A stretch of DNA of 64,000 bases from Calditrichia bacterium (lineage in GTDB: Bacteria > Calditrichota > Calditrichia > RBG-13-44-9 > J075), in NCBI GenBank assembly GCA_028284905.1, contig JANQQU010000056.1:85394-149393 (forward strand), read 5' to 3'. Below the pieces are notes generated by a model. The model was not told the DNA's origin, made no database searches, and saw nothing but the letters and a program-made list of their open reading frames with translations. Position numbers and translations under genes: made by a program. Each line of letters opens with the position of its first letter. The stretch's first letter is position 1. Below are positions 18,201 through 27,523 of this stretch, piece after piece.

Positions 18201-19193
18201 TTAGTTATCAGATTTTTCTACTGCTTCGATGAGTCCTCTCATGTAGCCAACAGCAAACAGTCTGCCCAGCATGGTATACCCGGAGGCTTTCCCGCTAAAA
18301 TAACCTTCTGCCTTGTCGCCGACATCGTGCCCCTGTTCATTGATCAGTAAAGGAACGTGGTCTGGACGGATAACGCCGGTATACCCGGTTTTATGATAGG
18401 CTTGCATTGCTTTAAACATGTCAGTTTTGCCATCGTCTTGGAATACTTCGACAAAATTTTTGCTGTCGCCGCGGATATCCCGAAAATGGGCGAAATGAAT
18501 ATGTTCGCTAAAGCGTTCAATCAGCGCTGGAACATCAGCATCCATTTCCGCAAATGTGCCCTGGCACATGGTGATGCCGTTACTGGGGCTCTTAGCCATG
18601 TCGATCAATCGATCAAAACTTCGCGGTTCCGAAAAGATACGCGCGAGACCGCAGAGCGGATTAATCGGGGGGTCATCGGGATGGAGCGCCAGTTTTACGC
18701 CCGCTTGTTCAGCGGTGGGCAGAACCGCCTTCAGAAAATAGCTGAGGTTTTCCCACATTTCTTCCGAAGTGGTTTCCCCATCTTCGGTCCGGAAGTTGTC
18801 ATCCCACTTTTCAAAATCGAAGCTGCTGGTGAGTGCCTCACCGCGAATTGGGGTTTGATAAGAGGTTCTGGCGACTCTCAAACTCCAGGGCATAAAGCTA
18901 TAACATAGCACTGGTATGCCTGCTTTCCCCATATTAACCAGACATTCTTTGAAATAGGCGATCTGATCATCGCGACCGGGTTTTGCCAGCACAATTTGAT
19001 CCATCGGTGGGCCACCTTCGATTACCGAAAGCGTTAAGCCGGCCTCGGCAATCTTATTCTTCCAACTCAAGAGTTCCGAGTAGCTGCTGGGCATATCTTC
19101 CATATGATAATAGACCACATCTGTTACCCCGATTTGGCTGGCCAATTTAAGATTAAGGTCGTTGAGCGGGGTTAAAACTAAACCGATTTTCAT
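18201..19193 (-). CDS. uxuA: mannonate dehydratase
   Basis: The 330-residue protein is a UxuA-type TIM-barrel dehydratase converting D-mannonate (or a similar aldonate) to a 2-keto-3-deoxy sugar acid. Recognisable parts are LALHPDDPP, metal-ligand segments GITMCQGTFAEM and HFAHFRDIRGD, EVFQDDGKTDM and GVIRPDHVPLL near the end. The length is a little short of the E. coli enzyme (394) but normal for this shorter subgroup. It is in line with the enolase homologue upstream and the lactonase downstream. Specificity within the family is not certain. Confidence 0.85.
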   Translation of the reverse strand: MKIGLVLTPLNDLNLKLASQIGVTDVVYYHMEDMPSSYSELLSWKNKIAEAGLTLSVIEGGPPMDQIVLAKPGRDDQIAYFKECLVNMGKAGIPVLCYSFMPWSLRVARTSYQTPIRGEALTSSFDFEKWDDNFRTEDGETTSEEMWENLSYFLKAVLPTAEQAGVKLALHPDDPPINPLCGLARIFSEPRSFDRLIDMAKSPSNGITMCQGTFAEMDADVPALIERFSEHIHFAHFRDIRGDSKNFVEVFQDDGKTDMFKAMQAYHKTGYTGVIRPDHVPLLINEQGHDVGDKAEGYFSGKASGYTMLGRLFAVGYMRGLIEAVEKSDN

Positions 19194-19286
19194 AAACTAA
19201 TCCTAATCGTCTGTATTTCTAGGAATTTCTAACTATTTGTTTTCAAAGCAACTAATTATGATTCTTGTAGTGTTAAAACCAGGAAT

Positions 19287-20567
19287 TTATGTTCGACGAA
19301 ATGGCTTCCTGCCACTAAAGACCGATCGATGCGCTAATTCATTTTCTATTCGAAGCAGTTGATTATATTTGGCCATTCTTTCCGAAGTCGCCAGTGATCC
19401 GATTTTTATCTGTCCGGCAGCAGTGGCCACCGCCAGATCGGCAATGGTGGTATCTTCTGTTTCCCCGGATCGGGCTGAGACGATAGTGGCATAGTCGTGA
19501 GCTTTCGCCATTTCCAAAACAGCAATGGTTTCCGTTAGGGTACCGATCTGGTTCATTTTAACCAGAATCGCATTTGCAGTATCGCTTTCCAGCGCCTGAC
19601 GAAGCCGATGAAGATTGGTGGTTAATAAATCGTCGCCAATCAATTGCACTTTCGTGCCTAATTTCTCTGTCAATAGTTTCCAGCCCTGCCAATCATCTTC
19701 TGCCAGTCCGTCCTCGATGGAGATGAGCGGATATTTTTCTGACCAGTCCGCCAGCAGTTCTACCATCGCTGCCGCATCTAACTGACGTTGTTCGGTTTGG
19801 AGGTGATATTGCCCGTCATGGTAAAACTGGGACGCGGCGACATCGATGGCAAAGGCAATATCTTCTCCGGGACGAAAGCCGCTTTGCTCGATGGCTTTCA
19901 GCAATAATTCAAACGCGGCCTGATGAGAATCTAATGGCGGACCAAAGCCCCCTTCGTCTGCCAGGCCGAGATGTTGAAACCCCTGTTTATCAAGGAGTTG
20001 TCGCAATTGCGAACGAACTGTTGCGGACATCTCCATCGCTTGTTGAAATGAGGTTGCACCAACGGGGATAATTAAAAAATCTTGCAAATCCAGGGAACGA
20101 TTGGCATGCATGCCACCACTAATCATGTTGATCATCGGCATTGGCAGTAAGAAAGTTTTATCGTTTCCCAGATAGCGATATAAAGCGAGATTCTCAGCAG
20201 CCGCGGCAGCTTTGGCACAAGCGACCGACACGCCTAATAAAGCATTGGCGCCTAAATTTGCTTTGTTTGAGGTGCCGTCAAGATTGATCAATTGCTGGTC
20301 TATTTTGCCCTGATCGCGAACATCGCAACCCAGCAACTCTGGTGCTATTTTACGATTGACATTTTCTACAGCCTTTTTTACCCCTAATCCATTATAACGC
20401 TGTCGATCGCCATCCCGCAACTCCAGTGCTTCATGTATGCCGGTGGAAGCGCCCGAGGGAACAATCATCCGTCCGTTATGCCCGGAATCTATAGTTACTT
20501 CTGCCTCCAACGTTGGGCGACCGCGGGAATCAAAAACTTCTCTTGCTTCGACTTTGGTAATCTTCAT
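19287..20567 (-). CDS. enolase homologue with altered active-site residues
   Basis: The 426-residue protein aligns along its length with enolase: SGASTG loop (38-43), His154 in GGMHA, Glu205 in DEGGF, metal ligands Asp242, Glu285 and Asp312, and Lys337 in LVKMNQIGTLTET. Two positions differ from standard enolase: LQEFMI reads LQDFLI (Asp163, aligned with E. coli Glu167) and SHRSGETED reads SARSGETED (Ala365 for His369). Canonical NGGAHADN is also changed to SGGMHANR. It may be a divergent phosphopyruvate hydratase or a paralogue using another substrate. Its place within a sugar-acid operon, upstream of mannonate dehydratase, favours a dedicated role. Confidence 0.85.
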   Translation of the reverse strand: MKITKVEAREVFDSRGRPTLEAEVTIDSGHNGRMIVPSGASTGIHEALELRDGDRQRYNGLGVKKAVENVNRKIAPELLGCDVRDQGKIDQQLINLDGTSNKANLGANALLGVSVACAKAAAAAENLALYRYLGNDKTFLLPMPMINMISGGMHANRSLDLQDFLIIPVGATSFQQAMEMSATVRSQLRQLLDKQGFQHLGLADEGGFGPPLDSHQAAFELLLKAIEQSGFRPGEDIAFAIDVAASQFYHDGQYHLQTEQRQLDAAAMVELLADWSEKYPLISIEDGLAEDDWQGWKLLTEKLGTKVQLIGDDLLTTNLHRLRQALESDTANAILVKMNQIGTLTETIAVLEMAKAHDYATIVSARSGETEDTTIADLAVATAAGQIKIGSLATSERMAKYNQLLRIENELAHRSVFSGRKPFRRT

Positions 20568-20797
20568 TTAGCTTTTCTCAATACAGGGCATTATTAAATT
20601 GGGCCACGGATCAACACGGATTTTCACTGATTTTTAAATATTAGACCTTATTCCACTTTAATAGCTAATAATTATCTCCATTCATTCTTCGACAGGCTCA
20701 GGATGAATGAAATGAATGATTCTATCATGCTCTTCCAATTTAAATCCGTGCGAATCGGTGCAAATCCGTGGCTATAATAAAATGCCGCTAACAAAGG
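20568..20797. repeat. inverted repeat element of degenerate 10-nt units
   Basis: Arm 1 (20603-20640) starts GCCACGGAT and repeats CACGGATTTT-like decamers; arm 2 (20734-20772) is its imperfect reverse complement, ending ATCCGTGGC. The centre has an inner CATTCATTC/GAATGAATG hairpin around TTCGACAGGCTCAGG. It fills the gap between the enolase homologue and the kinase gene. Confidence 0.8.
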
Positions 20798-21799
20798 TTA
20801 AATTTTCTCAAATATTTGACACACTTCGGAAATTTGCTGCACTCGCCGCTTTAAAATTTCTTTTGCCGCAAAGCGAATAAAATTCTTCTGATCCGCGTCC
20901 TGAAGATATTCAGCGGGAGATTTCCCATCGATTCGGGCCAGCATCAAACAGCCTAGTTGCAATACGGTATTCTGTTCTAATGCCTGAAAATCTCGTTCAG
21001 GCAAATCTGCTTGATAGGCGCTCCAAAAAATTTTCAGCAAATTCAAAAACTGCACTGAATGATTCGCACGGTAGACAGCTTTTAAAAATAGGTGATTCAT
21101 AAAAAATGCCGCATCAAAAGCAGGATCGCCGTAATGAACGACTTCAAAATCCAGCAGGAAAATTTCTTGCTGGTGAATCAGGATATTTTTCGGGCTGAAA
21201 TCCCCGTGGACCAAAGTAAGTTTCCGCTGCTGCATCTGCTGAATTGCTAAATCAACTTGCCCGGAAATTTCCGAATGTGCCCGCTTTATCTGTTCATAGT
21301 AGGGCTCAATCCGTAGTTGATAAAAACAGTCATCATCAATGAAATTTGACTTCGCAGCTGCTAAATGGTACGTTTTCCTATGGACTTCAGCCAAAATTCT
21401 TCCCAGTTGCTGCCCAATGTTTTCATCAATATTTCCAGATAATAATGCCTCCTTGTAATTGATCGACTGCGACGCGGCCGCGGAAATGATAATAATAAAA
21501 TTATCTGAATCTTCGAAAATCACATCCGGAATCTGACAGCTAATTTTCAGCTTGTTTAGCAGTCGCATCCCGGCACTCTCCCGTAAAATACGTTGACGGC
21601 CAGCCAGCCATTCATGCTGCACCCGCAGTTTCGGGAGGGATTGTTTTGCCACCCAATCAATTCCGCTGCCACTAACCCGATACACTAAATTTGATACACC
21701 GCCGCCTAATTCTTTTATTCTTATAACTTTAGTCGCATCGATCAAACCCTGTTTTTGCAGGTATTCCTGAAGGTTTTCTGCGTTTATTTCCCAGATCAT
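20798..21799 (-). CDS. APH-family small-molecule kinase
   Basis: The 333-residue protein has the aminoglycoside phosphotransferase/choline kinase fold: GGVSNLVYRV nucleotide loop, catalytic LVHGDFSPKNILI and metal-binding LLDFEVVHYGDPAFDAAFF. The substrate is not readable. In this cluster a sugar or sugar-derivative kinase is plausible. A long C-terminal segment after the metal motif is normal for the family. The start ATG lies 23 bp after the SDR gene. Confidence 0.8.
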   Translation of the reverse strand: MIWEINAENLQEYLQKQGLIDATKVIRIKELGGGVSNLVYRVSGSGIDWVAKQSLPKLRVQHEWLAGRQRILRESAGMRLLNKLKISCQIPDVIFEDSDNFIIIISAAASQSINYKEALLSGNIDENIGQQLGRILAEVHRKTYHLAAAKSNFIDDDCFYQLRIEPYYEQIKRAHSEISGQVDLAIQQMQQRKLTLVHGDFSPKNILIHQQEIFLLDFEVVHYGDPAFDAAFFMNHLFLKAVYRANHSVQFLNLLKIFWSAYQADLPERDFQALEQNTVLQLGCLMLARIDGKSPAEYLQDADQKNFIRFAAKEILKRRVQQISEVCQIFEKI

Positions 21800-21822
21800 A
21801 AAAATTCAATTAGGCTATTGTT

Positions 21823-22602
21823 CTAAAAGAAAGTCGACATTAATCCACCGTCAATGATATAAGCAGCGCCGGTGATAAATGAGGAGCGTGGTCCTGCCAA
21901 AAACAACACTAATTCTGCGACTTCCGGCGCTTCTCCAACCCGTCCCAGGGGATGAAAACTGCCCCATTCCTTGAACAGGTCATCCGGGCTTTTTTCCGGT
22001 GTCGCCAGGTTGTCCGCGGCATATTGTAACATCGGTGTTTTTATCGAGCCCGGGCAAACCGCATTGGCCCGAATGTTCTCTTTCGCAAAATCAACCGCGA
22101 TGCTGCGCGTCAATGCCAAAATGCCCGCTTTGGAAGTGGTATATGGGGCAACATCCGGTTGGCAGGCGAAACTCTGCACCGAGGCGGTATTAACAATGGC
22201 ACCACCGCCGCGTTTAATCATCTCCGGAATACAATATTTGGAACAGAGATAAATACTCTTCAGGTTAACACCCATAACGTAATCCCACTCGTCTTCCGGT
22301 GTTGTGACAACATTGCCATAGTGCTGGATGCCGGCATTGTTGTAGAGAATGTCGATCCCGCCAAAAGCGGCCAGTGCGGCCTTGGGGATTTCCTGAACTT
22401 CCGCAGCTTTAGAGACATCCGCCTTGACAAAAATTGCTTTTCCCCCGTTCTTGTTGAGTGTTTCAACTAACTGATTTCCCATTTCCGCATCGATGTCTAC
22501 CACGACTACGGCAGCGCCCTGGGCGCTAAATGCTTTCGCGGTGGATTCCCCGATACCTTTGCTGCCACCAGTTACAACTGCTACCTTGTCTTTAAATTCC
22601 AT
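21823..22602 (-). CDS. short-chain dehydrogenase/reductase
   Basis: This 259-residue classical SDR has the cofactor motif TGGSKGIG (11-18), the NNAG motif, catalytic Ser in NTASVQSFACQ and YTTSK (Tyr-X3-Lys). VVVVDIDAEM after beta-2, with Asp at its end, suggests NAD+ preference. Neighbours with a lactonase, dehydratase and epimerase-like gene suggest an aldose 1-dehydrogenase or sugar-acid oxidoreductase role, for example on fucose, rhamnose or galactose. FabG-like activity cannot be excluded. Confidence 0.88.
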   Translation of the reverse strand: MEFKDKVAVVTGGSKGIGESTAKAFSAQGAAVVVVDIDAEMGNQLVETLNKNGGKAIFVKADVSKAAEVQEIPKAALAAFGGIDILYNNAGIQHYGNVVTTPEDEWDYVMGVNLKSIYLCSKYCIPEMIKRGGGAIVNTASVQSFACQPDVAPYTTSKAGILALTRSIAVDFAKENIRANAVCPGSIKTPMLQYAADNLATPEKSPDDLFKEWGSFHPLGRVGEAPEVAELVLFLAGPRSSFITGAAYIIDGGLMSTFF

Positions 22603-22706
22603 GTTATTCCACTCTGTTTATAGATGAGCTGGTTAAAGGTACTCATTTAGATAATAAGCGATAGACCACTCTATCGATCATCAAGTAACAATAGTTTTTT
22701 ATTTCT

Positions 22707-23780
22707 TTACTTCACTGCTCCCTGGGCGGAAATTTGATTAACCTGCTTTAAATTTTTATAGACAACGGCTAATAATTCTGTATCGATTTGCCCATTTGCA
22801 GGAATCGTCAATTGCGTGCCTTGTTTCACTGCTTCCGCTAAACCGGATGTCGGCATGCTTGTCCAGGGCTCCAGGCCAATATTATATGTCTGGCTGTACC
22901 AGGGGTAGCCCTGACCACCGTTAAAGACCTGCCAATACCAGAGGTATTTAAAAACATCATCATTCCAACGTAGGCCAAAGCCAACTTCTCGCTGGGTATG
23001 GGTAAGTGCAAACCAGGGTTCGCTTAAATTCAGCAGATAGGTCATATCCTCGGATTTTCGTGATTTTGGAGGAATGGTGCGGAAATCAATCTTGTTGCCT
23101 GCTTTATCCTGGGCGAAAGGCCAGTTAAATCGCTCACCGGGATTAAAGCGATGATTATTTGAATATCCTTCATGATGGATCAGGATTTCTTTCGCCGGCG
23201 TATCGATTCGGCAATGTTCATCCAGAAAAGGTTCGCCAAATGCAAGGTGATGCCCCCACATTAGCTCGATCGTTTCCGGGGACTCGTTTATCAAGGATTC
23301 AGTGATATTTAAAATTGCTTCGTTGCGCTTCAGAGTAAGGGTTTTTTCCAGGCGTAGCGGGGTGCGCAAAGCTCGTACTGTCAATTGACAACTGACAGCC
23401 TCGGGATCATCCTGGAGAATACGGCATTGCCAGGGCAAATTAGAAACTTCTCCATGCTGTCCGTAGGATACCCCTTTGTAAGTGCAGGCCCCGCCTCCGG
23501 AGGGTAAAATCTCCTGCCAGCCCCCTTCATAATAATCAAGAAACGAACCGGCTTCAGTAATATTGGTAGGCACTCCCCGATTTGGGTTTCTCAATCCGGT
23601 TGGCGTTCTCCACATAAAATCAATATCTAAAGGCTTGTAGAGAAATTCGTAAATATCACTCCCTTTATCGGCGAGAATGGTAATTCGTAGCAATTCATTT
23701 TCCATTACTACGGTTTTCAATCCTTTTAATTGCCACTCATCAGAAATGCGGCAACCATAATTTCGATCTGCATTATTCAT
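22707..23780 (-). CDS. DUF4432/aldose 1-epimerase-like protein
   Basis: The 357-residue protein resembles the galactose-mutarotase superfamily members of the DUF4432 type. Features are ADKGSDIYEF near the N terminus, GGWQEILPSGG, a GQHGEVSNLPW segment, WGHHLAFG and a final GLEPWTSMP. It probably handles a sugar anomer at the start of the pathway, and is the first gene of the minus-strand sugar run, before the SDR. The catalytic residues of true mutarotases are only partly recognisable. Confidence 0.75.
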   Translation of the reverse strand: MNNADRNYGCRISDEWQLKGLKTVVMENELLRITILADKGSDIYEFLYKPLDIDFMWRTPTGLRNPNRGVPTNITEAGSFLDYYEGGWQEILPSGGGACTYKGVSYGQHGEVSNLPWQCRILQDDPEAVSCQLTVRALRTPLRLEKTLTLKRNEAILNITESLINESPETIELMWGHHLAFGEPFLDEHCRIDTPAKEILIHHEGYSNNHRFNPGERFNWPFAQDKAGNKIDFRTIPPKSRKSEDMTYLLNLSEPWFALTHTQREVGFGLRWNDDVFKYLWYWQVFNGGQGYPWYSQTYNIGLEPWTSMPTSGLAEAVKQGTQLTIPANGQIDTELLAVVYKNLKQVNQISAQGAVK

Positions 23781-24055
23781 TAATTGTCTATCCGTTTTAT
23801 CTTAACATGCCATTTCCTCTCAGTATTGGTAATATACTATTGTCTACGATAAATATGAAATATATGGGAGATGAAATTTGGGTTTCGGGCGTCGGCTCTC
23901 AAAGAAAGTTGTTTTTTAATGTATTTCAAAAGCGTAGAACGCTGTAAATCATTCTTGACAAAATGACCACCTCCGAGTATTTTGCAGCATCTGAAAAATG
24001 TTACTGAAACCGAAAGCCTTAGTCTCACCGCAATACCTAATAACAAGGAGTACCC

Positions 24056-25273
24056 ATGGCCGCATCGACGACTGCTACTGCTTCAAATATCTCCGGAAAA
24101 TCCTTAACCGAAATGCTTCAGGAAATACAAGCGTTTCTTGAAACGGAAATTTATCCACTGGAGAAGGGCGTACGGGAAAACTCATTCCAGGCAATGCTGC
24201 CGGTGTTGGCAGAAAAAAGGGCAGCGGTGAAAGCAAATGGATGGTGGACACCGCAGATCTCAGAGAAATGGGGCGGGCCGGGATTCTCCCTGGCCGAGTT
24301 CGGTAAGGTCAGTGAAATTCTCGGACGAAGTCCACTGGGGCACTACGTTTTTAATTGCCAGGCGCCGGATGCCGGTAATATGGAAATCCTCATCGAACAT
24401 GGCAGTGACTATCAACGGGAAACCTTTTTACAGCCGCTGTTAGACGGAAAAATCCGCAGTTGTTTTTCTATGACGGAACCGGCACATGCGGGTTCTAACC
24501 CGGTAATTATGAGCACCCAGGCGGTAAAAGATGGCGACGATTATGTTATCAACGGCCATAAATGGTTTACCAGTTCGGCGGATGGTGCTTCCTTCGCGAT
24601 CGTTATGGCTGTGACGAATCCCGATGCGGAAAATCGTTATCAGCGCGCCAGTCAAATCATTGTTCCTACCGATACTCCCGGCTTTCAACTGGTGCGTAAT
24701 ATTCCCATTATGGGAGAGGCGGGGGATGATTATATGAGTCATGCCGAAGTAAAATATGAGAACTGCCGGGTGCCGCAGAAAAATTTACTCGGTAAGGAAG
24801 GTGCCGGCTTCACCATCGCACAGGAGCGTCTGGGACCGGGACGTATCCATCACTGTATGCGCTGGATCGGTATATGCGAACGGGCATTCGAAATGATGTG
24901 CCGCTATGCAAAAACTCGCGAATTAGCACCGGGTAAACCCCTCGCCAGCAAACAAACCATCCAAAACTGGATAGCGGAAAGCCGGGCGGAAATCAATGCT
25001 TCCCGATTGATGGTATTGGATACAGCCCGCAAGATTGATGAAGAAGGCGCCTATGCCGCTCGTGTGGAAATTTCCACAATCAAATTTTATGTCGCAAAAG
25101 TATTGCAGAATGTGCTGGATCGCGCCATCCAGACGCACGGTGCTTTGGGAATAACAGACGACATATTGCTATCCTGGTGGTTTCGTCATGAGCGCGGCGC
25201 GCGGATTTACGATGGACCAGACGAGGTACACAAAAGCCGAGTTGCCCGGGAAATTCTCAAGCAATATTCTTAA
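24056..25273 (+). CDS. ACAD11-type acyl-CoA dehydrogenase
   Basis: The 405-residue flavoprotein has the acyl-CoA dehydrogenase fold: FSMTEPAHAGSNP, INGHKWFTSSADGA, GFTIAQERLGPGRIHHCMRWIG and the C-terminal DGPDEVHKSRVAREIL. The DGPDEVH signature is typical of ACAD10/ACAD11-like enzymes, in which the usual catalytic Glu motif is replaced. In mammals these proteins work with a fused kinase domain on 4-hydroxyacyl-CoAs. Here the kinase is a separate gene at 26254, two genes downstream. AAGGAG lies five bases before the ATG. Confidence 0.9.
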   Translation: MAASTTATASNISGKSLTEMLQEIQAFLETEIYPLEKGVRENSFQAMLPVLAEKRAAVKANGWWTPQISEKWGGPGFSLAEFGKVSEILGRSPLGHYVFNCQAPDAGNMEILIEHGSDYQRETFLQPLLDGKIRSCFSMTEPAHAGSNPVIMSTQAVKDGDDYVINGHKWFTSSADGASFAIVMAVTNPDAENRYQRASQIIVPTDTPGFQLVRNIPIMGEAGDDYMSHAEVKYENCRVPQKNLLGKEGAGFTIAQERLGPGRIHHCMRWIGICERAFEMMCRYAKTRELAPGKPLASKQTIQNWIAESRAEINASRLMVLDTARKIDEEGAYAARVEISTIKFYVAKVLQNVLDRAIQTHGALGITDDILLSWWFRHERGARIYDGPDEVHKSRVAREILKQYS

Positions 25274-25478
25274 TTGTTAGCGAATTCGCTCAGCTTTATT
25301 AGGGTTAAGAAGTGCATGTCTGCGAAAGATTGAGAACAACTTTTCAGAATCTATCAAAGGAATCACAACGGATAGGGATTTCTTTAGTAGTGTCCAGCTA
25401 TATGAATCTATCTGCTTTATTCGGGATTTCAACACATTAAAGTGGTGAAACGTCAAAGACTAACAGGGATGTTGAACG

Positions 25479-26198
25479 ATGGCTGGGAAACTGAAATATC
25501 AACTTAAACGGGCGATTTCAATTCTGAAGGCGCTCCCTGATCGTAGTGAAACGCGAATCTTTTGTATCTCCATGCAGCGGACAGGTACAACTTCGGTTGG
25601 TAAATTCTTTCAGGATTTTGGATATCGCTGGGCTGGCTGGCCGGCGGATTTAAATAATTCCTGGTCAGAATGCTGGTATCAAGGTGACTTTGAAAAGATA
25701 TTTTCGTCTGTTGATTTTCGGGCAGCAAATGCGTTTGAGGATTCTCCCTGGTTTTTGCCGGGATTTTATAAAGTTTTATACCACCGGTTTCCCCAGGCAA
25801 AGTTTATTCTTTTTACCAGGGATGCCGATGCCTGGTTTCAATCGATGGTAAACCATTCCGCCGGGAATATCATTGGCAGCAGTAAGATTCATTGTAAAAT
25901 CTATCAGCGGGAAGATGAATATTTTCAACTGCTTAATTCAGGCAGTTTTGATGAAAAACTGGAGAACCAGAATTATTCTGAGAAAACATTAAAATTGACC
26001 GGTTTGGGGGAACATTATAAAAATATTTTCCGGTTGCACAATAGGGAAGTGCAGGATTTTTTCAATAAATATAATTCCCAGGCTTTATTCGTCGGGGCGT
26101 TGGAGGACGATAAAAAATGGCAAAAACTCGGTGCTTTTTTAGGAATAAATGTTCCTGAAAATTATAATAGTTATGAAAATCAGTCTTCTCAAGATTAA
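25479..26198 (+). CDS. sulfotransferase family protein
   Basis: The 239-residue protein has the PAPS-dependent sulfotransferase pattern: 5'-phosphosulfate loop ISMQRTGTTSVGKF (about 30-43) and 3'-phosphate motif KFILFTRDADAWFQSM (about 110-125). It resembles the Sulfotransfer_4-like family often encoded near lipid and polysaccharide genes. The acceptor is unknown. It lies between the ACAD11-like gene and its presumed kinase partner, on the same strand, 55 bp before the kinase. Confidence 0.8.
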   Translation: MAGKLKYQLKRAISILKALPDRSETRIFCISMQRTGTTSVGKFFQDFGYRWAGWPADLNNSWSECWYQGDFEKIFSSVDFRAANAFEDSPWFLPGFYKVLYHRFPQAKFILFTRDADAWFQSMVNHSAGNIIGSSKIHCKIYQREDEYFQLLNSGSFDEKLENQNYSEKTLKLTGLGEHYKNIFRLHNREVQDFFNKYNSQALFVGALEDDKKWQKLGAFLGINVPENYNSYENQSSQD

Positions 26199-26253
26199 AC
26201 CTGAGGATCAATTGCTTCAAAATCAAAAACTAATATGACGTGGGTACGATAAG

Positions 26254-27342
26254 ATGAGTAATGCGGAAAAATGGATTGATCGCCCTACAGCGATTCGGGA
26301 TGGAGAAGCACTGGATACGAAAAAATTATCGGCCTACCTGCAAACAAAACTGGATGGTTTTAATGGCGAGGTTGTTGTTGAACAATTCCCCAGCGGTTTT
26401 TCAAATCTGACTTACCTGGTAAAAATTGATTCGGATGAATATGTGCTGAGACGTCCTCCCTTTGGCGCCAATATTAAATCCGCCCACGACATGTCCCGCG
26501 AATACAACATTCTCTCCAAATTATCCCCTGTATACCCAAAAGCGCCGGCGCCGTTATTGTACTGTGATGATGAAGCAGTAATAGGCGCACCATTTTACAT
26601 GATGGACCGGGTGAAAGGAATGATTCTCCGTGGACGGATGCCCGCGGAAATGCAGCCCTCACCGGAAGAGATGAGCGCGATTGCCGATGCTTTTGTGGCA
26701 AGTTTTGCCGAACTTCATAAGGTTGACTTCAAGAATGCCGGATTGGGAGATTTAGGTCGACCAGAGGGATATATTGCCCGTCAGGTGGGGGGCTGGAGCG
26801 CCCGATATGAAAAGGCGCAAACTGATGATGTTCCAACAATGCAGCAAACTGCAAAATGGCTGCAGGAGAATCAACCGAAGGATGGCAGTGCATCACTCAT
26901 CCACAATGATTTTAAGTATGATAATATCGTGCTGGATGCGACAGATAAGAAATCTGTGATTGCTATTCTCGATTGGGAAATGGCAACATTGGGCGATCCG
27001 TTAATGGATTTAGGAAGCACGCTCGGTTACTGGATCGATCCGGCAGACCCGCCGGGTATTCGCCAAATGGCCCTGAGCCCAACCTTACTTCCGGGTAATC
27101 CCTCCCGTGCTGAACTGCTGGAAAAATATGCCCAGCTCAGCGGACGTTCTGTGGAGAATGCTGTTTTTTACTATGCTTTTGGCCTTTTTAAAATTGCAGT
27201 AATTGTTCAGCAAATTTATGCCCGTTATAAAAAAGGGTATACAAAGGATAAGCGTTTTGCTGATCTCATCGAAGGTGTTCGTGGACTAAGTTTGATGGCC
27301 TGGCAGGCGATTCAGAAGGATCGCATTGATCGTTTGTTTTAG
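26254..27342 (+). CDS. ACAD10/11-type phosphotransferase
   Basis: The 362-residue APH-fold kinase has a QFPSGFSNLTYLVK nucleotide loop, ATP-binding EYVLRRPPFG, catalytic LIHNDFKYDNIVL and metal motif ILDWEMATLGDPLMDLG. These are hallmarks of the kinase domain of ACAD10/ACAD11. The family knowledge is that this domain phosphorylates the hydroxyl of a 4-hydroxyacyl-CoA and the dehydrogenase-fold partner then eliminates phosphate to give 2-enoyl-CoA. The two halves are separate genes here, at 24056 and 26254. The start has only a weak ribosome site. Confidence 0.87.
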   Translation: MSNAEKWIDRPTAIRDGEALDTKKLSAYLQTKLDGFNGEVVVEQFPSGFSNLTYLVKIDSDEYVLRRPPFGANIKSAHDMSREYNILSKLSPVYPKAPAPLLYCDDEAVIGAPFYMMDRVKGMILRGRMPAEMQPSPEEMSAIADAFVASFAELHKVDFKNAGLGDLGRPEGYIARQVGGWSARYEKAQTDDVPTMQQTAKWLQENQPKDGSASLIHNDFKYDNIVLDATDKKSVIAILDWEMATLGDPLMDLGSTLGYWIDPADPPGIRQMALSPTLLPGNPSRAELLEKYAQLSGRSVENAVFYYAFGLFKIAVIVQQIYARYKKGYTKDKRFADLIEGVRGLSLMAWQAIQKDRIDRLF

Positions 27343-27357
27343 TTTTTATGTTGCAGG

Positions 27358-27504
27358 GTTCGAAACAGAGTTTCGAAAGCAATTGCGTTCCCAAACGGAA
27401 GGGGGTGCCTCTATTTATTCAGCTTAAAATACTATTCAAGCAATCTACTTCTTGTTACCAAACTCCAGTTTGGGAATGCACTAACGATCGAAACTCTGTT
27501 TCGA
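27358..27504. repeat. nested inverted-repeat element
   Basis: The outer arms TCGAAACAGAGTTTCG (27360-27375) and CGAAACTCTGTTTCGA (27489-27504) are each nearly palindromic and mutually complementary. The inner arms are GCGTTCCCAAAC (27385-27396) and GTTTGGGAATGC (27468-27479). It lies between the convergent kinase and GH95 genes and could end transcription both ways or be a small non-autonomous element. Confidence 0.8.
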
Positions 27505-27523
27505 GTTCCGGCAGTATAGGAAA

